From: Heligmosomoides polygyrus polygyrus
Lineage: Eukaryota; Nematoda; Chromadorea; Rhabditida; Heligmosomidae
DNA length: 64,000 nt
NCBI GenBank assembly: GCA_947396885.1
Contig: OX377204.1
Location: forward strand, 186,001 to 250,000
Reading direction: 5' to 3'
Positions 22,697 to 32,537 of this stretch are shown here, piece by piece. How positions within the stretch are numbered: position 1 is the first letter of the stretch; every line of letters begins with the position of its first letter. The notes below the pieces were generated by a model. It ran no database searches. It saw only the letters and a program-made list of their open reading frames with translations, and was not told the origin of the DNA. A program made the translations under genes and the position numbers.

Positions 22697-22991
22697 CTGA
22701 ACAGACGCATTATCTAAGTTCTGTTATGTACAGTAAACATGAAGCAGATTTGGAGACAGTCATGGAAAAGAAACGACAGTGTTGGCTACCCCGCACAAAA
22801 GCTTTGTTTTTCACTTTATTAGGAGTAAGAAAAGATGTCGTCAGACAGTGCTAGAGCAAAGCTATGAACAAATGCATCTGTCCAAACGTGCGCTATTCAA
22901 TATTTTTGGTCCGCAATGTTCGAAATTTTATTAAAAGAAGAAAATTATTTTAAAAATATATATTAAAAATTAAAAGGAGAAACAAACGCAC

Positions 22992-23111
22992 TTTATTTCC
23001 AAAGAGGTTCAACGATGTTAGTCGAGACATGTTGCCGAATGGTGGAACATTTGTTAGACTATTGTTGGCCAAGCTGAGCTCCTCTAGTGACGACTCCACC
23101 ATTCGAAAAGC
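22992..23111 (-). CDS. Leucine-rich-repeat exon, most upstream recognised
   Basis: A TCTTTAAG acceptor and AAA|GTGCGT donor bracket 120 nt encoding AFRMVESSLEELSLANNSL then MSRLTSLNLFGNK. There are two LRR units with conserved L and N positions, in phase 0 at both ends. LRR solenoids bind proteins, and with an LRRCT cap downstream the product is probably secreted or membrane-anchored. The start codon, signal peptide and N-terminal cap must lie upstream, between here and the end of the Patched-related gene at 26958, or are lost. Confidence 0.8.
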
Positions 23112-23434
23112 CTTAAAGAGATATGGACTTAGTCAGAAAACATGCCAAAGAGTACTACTAGCGTGTTTATGAAATAAGAATTAAAGAAAATTGATCAGGA
23201 CAGCAGAAAAGATGTGAAGAGTGAGAAGGTGAAGCAATGAGAGAAACAGTTGAGGGAAAGGGTCCGAAAGGTCAATAGAAACTGAAGAAGAGGCGGAAGG
23301 GAGAAGAACAATATAAAGTAGAGAAAGAAGGCGAAGAGCATGACGAGTAGAAAGAATAGGAAAGCTAGTCACAACAGTAGAACCGTAGGGATCCTACTAT
23401 ATATATCAAGAATAAACCAAGAGGAGGATTAGCT

Positions 23435-23520
23435 AACGGCCTGTTCATACCTCGCGATGGGAGTGACGGCAGAGGCGGGAGCGACAGGGCGAAGAACACG
23501 TATCAGTCAGTGCCGAGCCT
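23435..23520. repeat. Half of a ggcctgttcatac foldback element
   Basis: The left arm taacggcctgttcatacctc, then gcgatgggagtgacgg, is present. No matching right arm follows, and a different palindrome starts at 23557. Confidence 0.45.
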
Positions 23521-23556
23521 TGAGCGACTGATATACAGGCTTTATGTTGTCACAGA

Positions 23557-23712
23557 TGTTTTATTGCTATCAAAACTCTTGCGTCAGACGGGGCTAGAAC
23601 CCGCCCCTTCTGCTTACCGGGCAGTAATGCTAAGGCTTACATCGCTAGCCGGAAAGCAGAAGGTGCGGGTTCGAGACCACCTTCCGCAAGAGTTTTGATC
23701 GCAACAAAACAT
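23557..23712. repeat. Palindromic element with tRNA-like B-boxes in both arms
   Basis: The outer 57 bp are near-perfect inverted copies: gttttattgctatcaaaact on the left faces agttttgatcgcaacaaaac on the right. Each arm holds a T-arm-like segment, GCGGGTTCGAGACC on the plus strand (about 23672) and GGGCGGGTTCTAGCCCC on the minus strand (about 23600). The same right-arm tail, agttttgatcgcaacaaaac, follows the tRNA-like sequence at 31373-31447. Confidence 0.6.
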
Positions 23713-23886
23713 TCTGCAACAACCTCGAATCGTGATCTACAGTCGAGGCGCAGCTAGTAGGAACGCCGACGTTGTCCGAGTTCTTGCAACTCTGGCACTC
23801 CAGCCATCTTCACCTACGCTACTCTAACCACAACTGCTGCCAGAATGTTGACCTTGACGGCAGGCCGATGAAGATGCTACAGAAGG

Positions 23887-24225
23887 ATGTGTGGCAATGA
23901 ACCATCCGCAGGAACCACTCCTTCTGTCGCTATCACGAAGGGATCGTTTCTTGATGGTAGTGTCCTGACGGAGGGAAACATTTTCGCTTTATCTTACTTC
24001 TGGTTGCAGAAAATTGGAACGCAGGCATTTAAGGAATATGAACTGGAAATTAGTCGTCCTACTGTCATCCAATGGGAACAGTACTTCCAAGACGTGTGTT
24101 GCGAATACTTCCGCAGGAATCGTCCGAATTTAGGTGATTTCGGCCACACGGTAGAAATTGATGAGAAGCTTGTTACCAAGCGGAGTCTCCGACCGAATCG
24201 TGAAAAACGGATGTCAAATTCGTGA
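23887..24225 (+). pseudogene. Merlin/ISXO2-like transposase fragment
   Basis: The reading VEIDEKLVTKRSLRPNREKR resembles the first catalytic block (V-E-I-D-E-S/K followed by basic residues) of IS1016/ISXO2-type DDE transposases found in Merlin elements. The upstream part (ISRPTVIQWEQYFQDVC) fits their helix-turn-helix. The frame stops shortly after the first catalytic Asp, so the remaining DDE residues are absent. No terminal repeats were identified. Confidence 0.55.
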
Positions 24226-24417
24226 TCAGCACCCCAAATAACTCGCCCCCTAAACAAAGTTCCAGCGAAAAAAATTTCAACCGAAGTCGTGTCGGTGGGG
24301 TCAAAACTTTCAACTAGTGCCCAGAACAACACATTTCCTACGTTCTGAATGCTCTTCAGTTCTGCTTACGTTTTACGTTCCGGCCGTCCGTGGACGGCCC
24401 CGCGGGAGTGTACCATA

Positions 24418-24570
24418 GGCCTAAGGGCCTACTCCACTGCCCGCGACAGGAGTTATGTACATGAGCGACCGGCTGCCCGGACAAAGATCATTTGCCGATC
24501 GATCGGCATTAATCGATTCGTATGCTTTGCGCGGGCAATCCAGTCGCGGGCTATGAAAGGGTCCTAAGCG
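24418..24570. repeat. Foldback MITE with GGGCC termini
   Basis: The left end gggcctactccactgcccgc and the right end gcgggctatgaaagggtcc are inverted. Flanks are TAA on both sides. It is related to the element at 24738-25530. Confidence 0.5.
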
Positions 24571-24737
24571 AACTGACATATCTTCTCTATGAGTTCGAGG
24601 AAATCTGTTATACATATATTAGTAAGAAAACGTCCAACTAAAGTAAATCCTCTTGTTCCAATTCTCCTGTTTGTTAGCCCCTCCTACATCCACTGAACTA
24701 TCAACTAAGGGAAAATTTAGAAATTAGTAAACATAAG

Positions 24738-25530
24738 GGCCCACCTATAGTCCGTGACGGCTGCGACGGGAACGACCGAGTGGGTTCGTACGTTAGGCCG
24801 CTCCCTGGGTTACGGTAGCGGGCCGCGCCGCCCGCCACCGCCCCCGATCACGGTAGCGTGGCGTGTTGTTGAGCCCGCCTCCGACGGACGGGTCCGACTG
24901 CTGCCGACAGGGACGGTTAGTGACGTCATACGCGGGCGGTCGCCGAGTCTGCTGGGCGCGCTGGGCGCGAAAGGGTGTGCCGACTGCTTTCGACTGCGTT
25001 CCTTCTACTAGCGCAGAAGAAGGGAAACAGTTAAATGTTTGTGGAACATTTGACGTTTTTTGGTAGACTGAGGAAGTGGGAGCATTTGTTAACTACGTTC
25101 GAGTGGAATGAGATCTGCTCACTCAGAAACCTTCGTATTTCTCCAACATACATGCTGAAGCGGAGGTATTTCACTGTCTCCCTTTTCTACCAAGCCGATA
25201 GAGCGTAGCCAACAGTCGGTGGTGCATAACTTCGTGCTCTAGCGCGCCCATTGATTAGACGCGCATGACGTCACTAGCCTTCCCTGTCGGCAGCAGTCGG
25301 ACCCGTCCGTCCGAGGCGGGCTCAACAACACGCCACGCTACCGTGATCGGGGGCGGTGGCGCGCGGCGCGGCCCGCTACCGTAACCCAGGGAGCGGCATA
25401 ACGTAACGCACCCCGACCGAGTCGCTCGAGCCAAGCATATGAACCAATACATAGTATCGGCGATCGCCTGGCAAAAATCGATATGCTCCGCACGCCCATC
25501 GCTTCCGTCCCAGACTATGAAAGGGCTCCA
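24738..25530. repeat. Large GC-rich foldback element
   Basis: Bases of about 24780-24940 recur in inverted orientation at about 25258-25420 (for example cggtagcgggccgcgccgcc and its complement), with a spacer of about 310 bp. The outer ends share the tatagtcyrkgacgg theme. No coding sequence is seen. The spacer at 25104 contains a chance LRR-like peptide on the plus strand. Confidence 0.55.
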
Positions 25531-25743
25531 AAAACGAAATTACTCGATCGAGGTAGTCTAAAGCCCAAGTCAATCTGGATGTGAAGCAAATCAGAAAAAT
25601 CATGGCTTTAACGCTGACGAGCCACTCCAACTGGTGCGAGTTCAGAAGAAGGACCTTTTAGTATCAGCCTTAGCGGCTTCTAGAGGCCCAGAGCGTTCCA
25701 GAAGAAACCGTGACAAGTGCACCGAGACGCTCCGTTATTATTA

Positions 25744-26642
25744 GGGGGGGGGGCAAAAGTAATGAGACAAAATGAAAAAAAAATCTTTACCTCCTTATAA
25801 CTCAATTACAACTCAACGATGCTGAGGAGTGTATTTGCCATTAAGGGCAAGGACCTTGCTGCCATCGCTCAGCCAACTTCCTGATCCCATCCTTCCAGAA
25901 CTGCTTGAGCCTGGTGTTGATCAACTGCTCGATATGGTTGTCAAGGACTGCTTGGGTTCTTGTGTCCCTTCCGACTAGGAAGTCCTGTAGGCTCAAGTAG
26001 TAGTGGTAGTTGCATGGAGAGATGTCCAGCGAATACGGTGGGTGAGGCATGTGAACGTAGCCCAGCGGGGCAAGCTTATCCGTGCTTACTTGTTCCTGAT
26101 GGGGTGCGGCGTTGTCGAAGAGGAGGAACTTCTTGAAGCGCAGCGACTGAATAAGAGCGAGTCGCCGGCCCATCTCCTCTATTTCGTTCACCATGGCCTT
26201 GGAGTTCATCGCGGTGCTCTTGGGAAACAGCCTTCGGTACCGATCCATGGGCGCAGACCCAAAAGCTCCAATGATGCTTCTCGTCGTGAACATCTCGCCG
26301 AACGAAGGTCGGTAACAATTCACCAGGCCTCACCCAGACTCGCTGCTTGGCAGCGTTAAGGTAAAAGACGTACTTCTCATCTTGCGTGAATATTGAGCCC
26401 AGGCTGCTCGGAGTTGGGAGTTGGGCGAGATTTGTGCGACACAGGTCGACTCGTCAGACTGGGGTTTCGGCATGAGACAGGCTGGGGTTTTGGCATACTT
26501 CCGGAAAGGGCGGAACTGGTAACTTTTCAAATGGGTTTCAGTAAGTAGCATTCAAAGATACAAATACAACAAGTACGAATCCAGGCTCCAGCCACGAGAT
26601 ATATAGACGCGGCATGGGATGTCTCATTACTTTTGGCCCCCC
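25744..26642 (-). mobile_element. Internally deleted mariner with homopolymer-G ends
   Basis: TA flanks lie at 25742-25743 and 26643-26644. The ends are 10 G plus caaaagtaatgagac and its complement with 6 C. At 899 bp it is about 360 bp shorter than the relative at 6281-7539 and lacks the N-terminal DNA-binding region. Confidence 0.85.
25841..26400 (-). pseudogene. Mariner transposase catalytic-core remnant
   Basis: On the minus strand the core shows TQDEKYVFYL (near 26390), LLFDNAAPH and PHPPYSLDISPCNYHYY. The third catalytic residue, Asp in the relative at 7,2xx (SPCDYHFF), is Asn here. A frame change near 26325 and the missing N-terminus make it inactive. A chance frame at 26330-26551 belongs to the same remnant. 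Confidence 0.8.
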
Positions 26643-26957
26643 TAATATAACCTTCTGAGAGCGCAGCAGCACTGTTACAGATTGAACAACCACAACATAT
26701 CGCAGGACTAGCAGGATGCAATAACACAACGAGACAATAACGCAGTGAAGTGGTACCCATGGGGAAAATCGGAGAAAATGAAGGAAAGGAAAACACAATA
26801 AATAGGAACTGGGCGAGAACGCTACGTAACGAGGAATTGTAGACGAGAGAAGGACTCATGGCGGAATGTGAGGGGGCAGTATCGCACATCACAGCGGTGC
26901 GTCAAGGCTAGGCATGGCTTGCCTGGCGTCCGACTCGGGTCTTCTTGTATATAATGG

Positions 26958-27074
26958 TCAGCTGGTGCGGCTTCTTCTGTGAGACACGGCCTCCTTGAAT
27001 CGCAGAGCAACGAACACCACCGGCAGCACGATCAGGCCGTGACACATCCCGAGGAACACGACCAGGACGGCCAT
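26958..27074 (-). CDS. Patched-related (PTR) gene, terminal coding exon
   Basis: A GTTCAG acceptor precedes 38 codons and a TGA (26960-26958). The segment VLVVFLGMCHGLIVLPVVF is the last transmembrane helix of Patched-related proteins, with the family's G-x-x-H-G-L-x-x-L-P-V motif, followed by a short basic tail. It joins in phase 0 to the exon ending at 28371. PTR proteins are multi-pass RND-type membrane proteins, in nematodes often needed for cuticle and epithelial functions. Confidence 0.85.
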   Translation of the reverse strand: MAVLVVFLGMCHGLIVLPVVFVALRFKEAVSHRRSRTS

Positions 27075-27170
27075 CTGAACGAACGCAGCATTAGACCAGC
27101 CTTGGTTGCGCACATGCAAAAGCAGCCTCAAAGACATTCTGAGCACCAATTCTTTGATGAGGTCCATGTA

Positions 27171-27354
27171 GCGAATGCGGGCAGCATTGGGTGGTGGGAA
27201 CGCACCACACAAACATAAACAATCAAAGCAGTGACCGAATATAGGCCAGCCAATCAGGACAGCAGCCGTACACGTCCTCCGAATGGCACACTCATTCGAT
27301 GCACCGGATAGGCTTGCGCGTGCGTTTTCATCTCCGAATGCTGCCCACATTCGC
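27171..27354. repeat. Foldback MITE, copy 2 (in PTR intron)
   Basis: Termini gcgaatgcgggcagcattgg and ccgaatgctgcccacattcg are inverted copies, and the element matches 1-177 along its length. Confidence 0.7.
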
Positions 27355-27474
27355 GACTAGGACACGAAATTCAACTTAAATGTCAAGGATAACGTAACAA
27401 AGTATTCGATCCCAATGTTGCCCATCTCGCGATGTGCGCCATACTTAGTGTCTAATTTGGGGCCGTAATAATTA

Positions 27475-27596
27475 ACGATTAAACCCCGTGGTATGCTGGG
27501 TATAAGGGGTAAGGATACCCACGTTAAAGCATTGACCTGTATTCCTTATCCCACTTCTACCACTCATACCCCACCGACCGTGGGTTTAATCGTTGG
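27475..27596. repeat. Foldback MITE with aacgattaaaccc ends
   Basis: The ends ttaacgattaaaccccgtgg and cgtgggtttaatcgttgg are inverted. Inner ggtatgctgggtataagggg and cttatcccacttctacc also pair. Related ctgggta-type sequence occurs at 57290-57380. Confidence 0.6.
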
Positions 27597-27787
27597 TGAA
27601 ACCGGTTTCCTGAACTGATTGCTGCTGTTGCTCACAAGCACTGTTCTGCCATCACCAGCAATCCAGTATTCATTCAAATACGCTTCTCCCTTAACCCACA
27701 GAAAATAAGAGTGCGTGCGAAATCTTTGCTCCAAAGTATTAGAGCCTGCTTTAGAGTGGAAAACATTTTTGCAGCCATTTCGAAGCA

Positions 27788-27975
27788 GAGTGCGAGATGG
27801 CGCAATCCAAGGAGGCGGCGGCTCCTCAAGTCTAGGTTTTTGGTTCTGATCCCGCTCAGCCAGTCAAGCCCTCCTTTGCTCGGCGCTGAGGATAAAACAC
27901 TGGCTTGTCCATGACTGCGCAGCCTAAGTGATTGTAAAGGCAAAATACGCATTCAAACTGCCTCCACGATAGCAA
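27788..27975 (+). repeat. tRNA-derived SINE, plus strand
   Basis: An A-box-like TGGCGCAATCCAAGG starts at 27798 and a B-box-like GGTTCTGATCCCG at 27842. The SINE body follows to about 27975 (order of segments reversed and complemented relative to 5490-5787). The 28000-28370 stretch downstream is intronic with nothing recognised. Confidence 0.5.
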
Positions 27976-28370
27976 ATAGAAGAAGAGTGAGTAAATAAAA
28001 CAAAAGAAACTTTCAAACAAAGATAATATGTTTTGGCTCCTGTAGCGAGAATTGAATAGGCAACGCGATGGCTCTTATACTGCCGTGCCTGCCTTCGGCT
28101 CTATCCTAGTCAAGAGTAACAGTTTCACGCAGCACTCAACGACAAGGCACTACGTTCTTTGAGCTTACATGAGAGCTACCGTATCATCTGGTAGTAGCTT
28201 AGTGGTATTAGCTTGACAGTAGCTTAGTGGGACCAATTCCGGAGAAGAGATGAGGGACAAAACACCGCGTGCTCCCTTCCGAATAGGATTACTAGAGATC
28301 CCCTGTCTTCTGCTGGAGTATAAGCCCTACATACCTAACAGATGAAGCCCTAGAACACCTGCTAACTCAC

Positions 28371-28523
28371 CTTTACGAACACCTGAACCATGTATGCATG
28401 TACGGCTGCCAGAACTACGATGGAAATCATCGTAGACGTGCCGGACTTGGATATGGGCCAGGCGACTGATGCCAGCGCATGACGGATTCGCTCACGTTTA
28501 TTCTCAAGGATAAGGTCTGAAGC
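28371..28523 (-). CDS. Patched-related gene exon
   Basis: A CAGCTTCAG acceptor and AAG|GTGAGT donor bracket 153 nt (51 codons, phase 0 at both ends). The peptide reads [20 protein letters not shown] followed by [17 protein letters not shown]. The R-I-R-x-A-L-x-x-x-x-W-P-I block and the following Thr-Ser-Thr helix are diagnostic of PTR proteins just before the penultimate transmembrane segment. It joins exactly with 28954-28821 upstream and 27074-26958 downstream. Confidence 0.9.
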
Positions 28524-28820
28524 CTGAAGCTGGAAGAAATCTGAGCAACCGTTACTCGGCTACAAGTTTCAGTGGTGAATCGGTACTGGTCGTTAATGTG
28601 GCCTACACGTGTAGAAGGACCATCAGGCCAACCAGGACCGAAAAAAAGCATCGAATACGCGTCTCATTCATAGCAACGTGGGCAGTCGGTACTCTAATTG
28701 ACCGACACGATTCCGCCTTATCATGTAGGCCCCATTAACGGCTAGTACATACCAGTTATTCACCATTAAACGGTTCTCACAATAAATAGATTTAAATTAA
28801 ACCAAAGACAACTGTATTAC

Positions 28821-28954
28821 CGGGATATCGGAGTTGTAGTAGTGAAACGTGATATGAACAACGAAGTCGACCGAGAAACCGGTGGCCAGTAGCAGATTCG
28901 TCATGGAGATCGGATCGCGATCGATGTCAAGATACATGAGGCATCCGAACGCTC
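28821..28954 (-). CDS. Patched-related gene exon
   Basis: A TATGTTCAG acceptor and CCCG|GTAATA donor bracket 134 nt. The peptide reads [20 protein letters not shown], then [15 protein letters not shown]. The D-x-D-P-I-S-M-x-N-L and G-F-S-V-D-F-x-x-H-I-x-x-H-Y-Y blocks are the conserved transmembrane core of PTR proteins and hold the RND-type acidic residue in GFSVD. The first two bases complete the Gly codon split at 36228. Confidence 0.92.
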
Positions 28955-28964
28955 CTGAACATAG

Positions 28965-29170
28965 ACGAAATTTGCGGCAATTTTTCTAACTTACAACTCC
29001 CGTACTCCCGTAGTATGGACAAGGCATTGTTCCCAGTTGAGATCCATGGCGGTATAATTTCATGTAAGAATGCCTTCCTTGGTCGGATTGGCTCATACTG
29101 AGCGGGCCTACGTATACTGCGAATTCTGTCAGTCTTCTGCTTGTTCGCGGTAAAACACAGCAGCGACTGA
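28965..29170. other. PTR intron, nothing recognised
   Basis: No coding, repeat or structural feature was recognised here. The intron continues to 36227 and holds the SINEs, arrays and nested mariners listed separately. Confidence 0.4.
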
Positions 29171-29174
29171 CAAA

Positions 29175-29460
29175 GGGTAAAGAATAAAGGTTGGCGTTAT
29201 TGAGCTCCTTCGTGGGATGCCCCAGACATTCTACCTCTCCGGGGTCTCGCGGAGGTACTTTGAATGTACATTTGACCTATACGGCGACTAGTGGCAACCA
29301 GCCGATGGGCCAGTCGATACTTTATGGTTCCCAGACAAGTCTGGCGCCAATTTATCGACGTAGAAGGATGGAAGGCTTGGTTGGCCTGCACGGAAATCGA
29401 ACTAAGGGCCAATTGATGCGAGAGTCAGCGTCTCTTCCGGCCGCGCTACCACGAGCTCCA
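29175..29460 (-). repeat. tRNA-derived SINE, minus strand
   Basis: The minus strand shows an A-box-like TAGCGCGGCCGGAAG near 29449 and a B-box-like AGTTCGATTTCC near 29402. The body (agacaagtctggcgccaatt) and the aaaggtt-type tail at 29180-29190 match the other copies. Confidence 0.6.
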
Positions 29461-29821
29461 AAGACTGGCATCTTATATCTGAGAGAAAAAGTGAAAACCG
29501 CAAGACAATCGCTCTTCGTTCTGACGATGATTTCTCCTTAAGCACCCTCTGTTGTCGACTGATATCCCACATTAACTTGTCGACGAACGGCTTTTTTTGG
29601 CTGGCGCCTTATCGATACACGCCTAGGGCAAACGCACGCATAGTACCTGTTCTGGTTGACTTAAGGTTCGAAGGCACTGAAGCTGGAGAAAACTGCTAGG
29701 AATAATTAAGCTTTCATCTCCTCATCAACCAATAGCTCGGAACTCAACTTCTCGCAGCTCAATGAAAAGGAGAGTGCTAGTCGTTAATGTGAGCAGTATA
29801 CTTGTGCTTTTCCAAAAATTT

Positions 29822-30292
29822 TCGAATGAACGAATAATCGAATAACCACATTTTTTCGGTTATTCGAATTTCCGAATAATCGAATAACCCCATTTTTCGA
29901 AAATTCGAATGAACGAATAATCGAATAACCCCAAATTTTCAGTTATTCGAATTTCCGAATAATCGAATAACCCCATTTTTTCGGTTATTCGAATTTCCGA
30001 ATAATCGAATAACCCCATTTTTCGAAAATTCGAATGAACGAATAATCGAATAACCCCATTTTTCGCTTATTCGAATTTCCGAATAATCGAATAACCCCAT
30101 TTTTCGCTTATTCGAATTTCCGAATAATCGAATAACCCCATTTTTCGCTTATTCGAATTTCCGAATAATCGAATAACCCTGTTTTTCGGTTATTCGAATT
30201 TCCGAATAATCGAATAACCCAATTTTTTAAGTTATTCGAACGAACGAATAATCGAATATCCGAATAAATCGAATAATCGAATAAGCTTCACA
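29822..30292. repeat. TTCGAA-rich tandem array, period about 40 bp
   Basis: At least ten units combine ttattcgaatttccgaataa and tcgaataaccccattttt with small variation. The array is dense in TTCGAA/ATTCGAAT palindromes. A related array without the cccc block lies at 35690-35950. No spacer/leader organisation is present, so it is not a CRISPR array. Confidence 0.85.
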
Positions 30293-30327
30293 CATAATAA
30301 GGACAGTGAGATTTTTCCTTTAACTAA

Positions 30328-30432
30328 GACGTCGGTCAACGTGGGTGAGTGTTCAACAGACATGCCGAAAACGTCGTCCAAAGTTGGTCGGAGTTCAGCT
30401 GACGTGCCGAAGACGTCGCCCAACGTGCTCGG
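30328..30432 (+). repeat. 42-bp tandem repeat encoding a 14-residue unit
   Basis: Two and a half units read KTSVNVGECSTDMP, KTSSKVGRSSADVP and KTSPNV on the plus strand, so the repeat is open in frame. A stop follows at about 30447. Downstream to 30590 a further protein-like frame (LPMELRTYLRLVKEIETL) is seen but no exon boundary could be fixed. Confidence 0.45.
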
Positions 30433-30690
30433 CAATTTGGAAGAGTAAGGGAGACCCGTAAAGGAGGAACCACTAACCGCGGAATGCCTTCAGCTTCCCA
30501 TGGAACTTCGGACATACCTACGTCTTGTGAAAGAGATCGAAACGCTGATTACAAATATTTATACCAAATTTGCCAAACGGATTTCATAAGCAAGCACTAG
30601 CTGCCCAAAGTCTGCGGAATGTGTGCCGCGTGCGTTGATGCAGCGTGGACGCAGTGTTGCGCAGCATTGTCGTTAGCGGCCTGGCCACCT

Positions 30691-30760
30691 TAGGCGGCGG
30701 CGCAGCGGAAGTGTTCTCGCTTCACAGAGAGTGGTAATGGGTTCGATTCCCGCACACACC
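30691..30760 (+). repeat. tRNA-like sequence (SINE head or tRNA pseudogene)
   Basis: An A-box-like GGCGCAGCGG at 30699 and a canonical B-box GGTTCGATTCC at 30740 are spaced as in a tRNA. An acceptor stem of seven pairs and a seven-base anticodon loop could not be drawn, so a functional tRNA is not claimed. Confidence 0.4.
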
Positions 30761-31372
30761 ATTGTTATTGCGTTTTGCGATTTATCGTCAGCGAGAGCTT
30801 TTATCGCCATTTCCAACGCATTTTTGAACAAAAGCATGGCAACAAATGTCATTTACGTTCTTCGAGCTCCTTGTAAGTGGAAAGGTGAGCATTTTTGATT
30901 TCCCCATTAAGCAAGCCAAAAACCGTATTCACTCGGCGCGCGGGAAAAATACGCGTGTCGTGAAATAATTAACCTGCCATAAGAAACCGGAATTCAGAAA
31001 CCGATGTCAGATTCGTGATGAGCAACCCAATTCGTAGCGAAGTATGAATAACTATTTTTTTGACCTCGGTAGTACAGTGCATGGGCCCTTTTTATTTTCG
31101 AACAGCCAAGCTGTTTCAAGATGAAGAGGTGCTGTAGACAAATTATATTCTTTACACGAATGGAATCAAAAATGTACTCGCAACAAAACATCGTTATGAC
31201 AGCTCAGAACCTCGATATCAGCCACTTGAGGCTTAAGGAAACTGATTTGAATTGTTTCTATCAAGGCCATCAGCTTAACTGGTTCCATGCTGATATCAGC
31301 GGCCAGGTCATCCCGGGTACGGGTGACTGCTGATCGGTCCCACGAGGTGTGGATGTTGCGTTCGATCAAACG

Positions 31373-31447
31373 GCGCCGGTGGTGTAATGGCGTAGAGCAT
31401 TCCCGCCCGGTTAGAGGGAGGTGCGGGTTCGAGTCCCGCCTGGCGCT
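31373..31447 (+). repeat. tRNA-like sequence with abnormal anticodon arm
   Basis: The ends form a 7-pair acceptor stem (GCGCCGG with CTGGCGC, one G-T pair). A perfect 5-pair T-arm with loop TTCGAGT is present. The anticodon region can pair only as TTCCC/GGGAG around an 11-base loop, and the D-arm pairs poorly. It is followed by agttttgatcgcaacaaaac, the tail also seen at 23712. A tRNA pseudogene or SINE head is more likely than a working tRNA. Confidence 0.5.
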
Positions 31448-32029
31448 AGAAGTTTTGATCGCAACAAAACATCGTTATGACAGCTCAAAAATGTACTAAC
31501 CAACTGGTAAGTATAGCTAATGATGCAACAACCTTCTTGAGTAATGACGGAGGAATGCAAAAAACGTGTGCTTTATAGCGAGCGAAAGGTTTTGATCGAG
31601 AGGTCAATATCGATCGATATTGTTGATTGTAGCTTGAAAGTGAAGTTTCTTTGTTTGTATGTCAATGACAGTTAGGCAGCCCGTCCCTGCCGTAGCGGTC
31701 CCGTGTGGAAAAATTTTCTGTTCAACTTAGCATTATTAGATTGGTGCAAAAGAAATGCAGGTTTTCTGTCTTATTGGTTTTAACACTATTTTTCAATAAA
31801 CTAACCATAAGACTTTTCATAAGGTGTTATACATTGTTGGAAAGCTCATTATATGCGATTTCTATGTATGTATATGAAATTTAACTTAAATCGCTTATTT
31901 GAAAAGATAATTTGGTCTTTATTTTCAGAAGTCTAAACGCGATTTTCGTCAAATTTACTTCTGCGGGTTGAAACTGGGTCGGACTTCCGCTCACACCGCT
32001 CAAAATATAAACGATGTATGGGACCAGAG

Positions 32030-32420
32030 AAGGATCAACGAATGCACAGTACGAAATGGTTCCAAAAGTTTCGTGCCGGCAACACTAGCCTCGAAGACGA
32101 ACCGCATGAGAGCCGTTGATAATGATCCATAGAAGGCGTCAGTCGAAGCTGATCCGCGCAAACCACGCAAACCGCGCAAACCACGAGATATTGCCGAGAA
32201 TCTCGACGTCGATCACATTACAGTTGTTCGCCATTTGAAGCAAACTGGGAAGACCAAGAAACTACATTGACCGAAAGTCAGAAAAATCGTCGTCTTGAGA
32301 TATCGTCGGCCCATCTTTTGCCCAATGCCAACGATCCGTTTCTCGAACGGATTGTGAATTCCGATGAGAGATGAATATTTTATGATAACAGGCGCGTTTG
32401 CCTAGTGGCTGAATCAAAAA
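32030..32420 (+). pseudogene. Mariner transposase N-terminal remnant (outer element)
   Basis: Frames with stops read KWFQKFRAGNTSLEDEPH, then LRKPRKPRDIAENLDVDH, matching the two helix-turn-helix parts of mariner transposases. The catalytic core is absent. Confidence 0.65.
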
Positions 32421-32537
32421 AAAAGTTCCCCGACATCAGCCAAAGCCGGAAAATTTTACGAAAATCGCGTTTGGACATCTAAAAATAAAAACCAAATTAT
32501 TTTTAAACAACCGACTTAAATCAAGTTTCATATATTA

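Noticed and set aside
25104..25175. Plus-strand LRR-like peptide EWNEICSLRNLRIS
   Set aside because: It is on the wrong strand, inside a GC-rich foldback, without splice sites. The resemblance to the LRR exon at 22608-22696 is limited to about 20 bases and may be chance.
29822..30292. CRISPR-like regular array
   Set aside because: Units are contiguous and variable without conserved repeats separating unique spacers, and the genome is eukaryotic.
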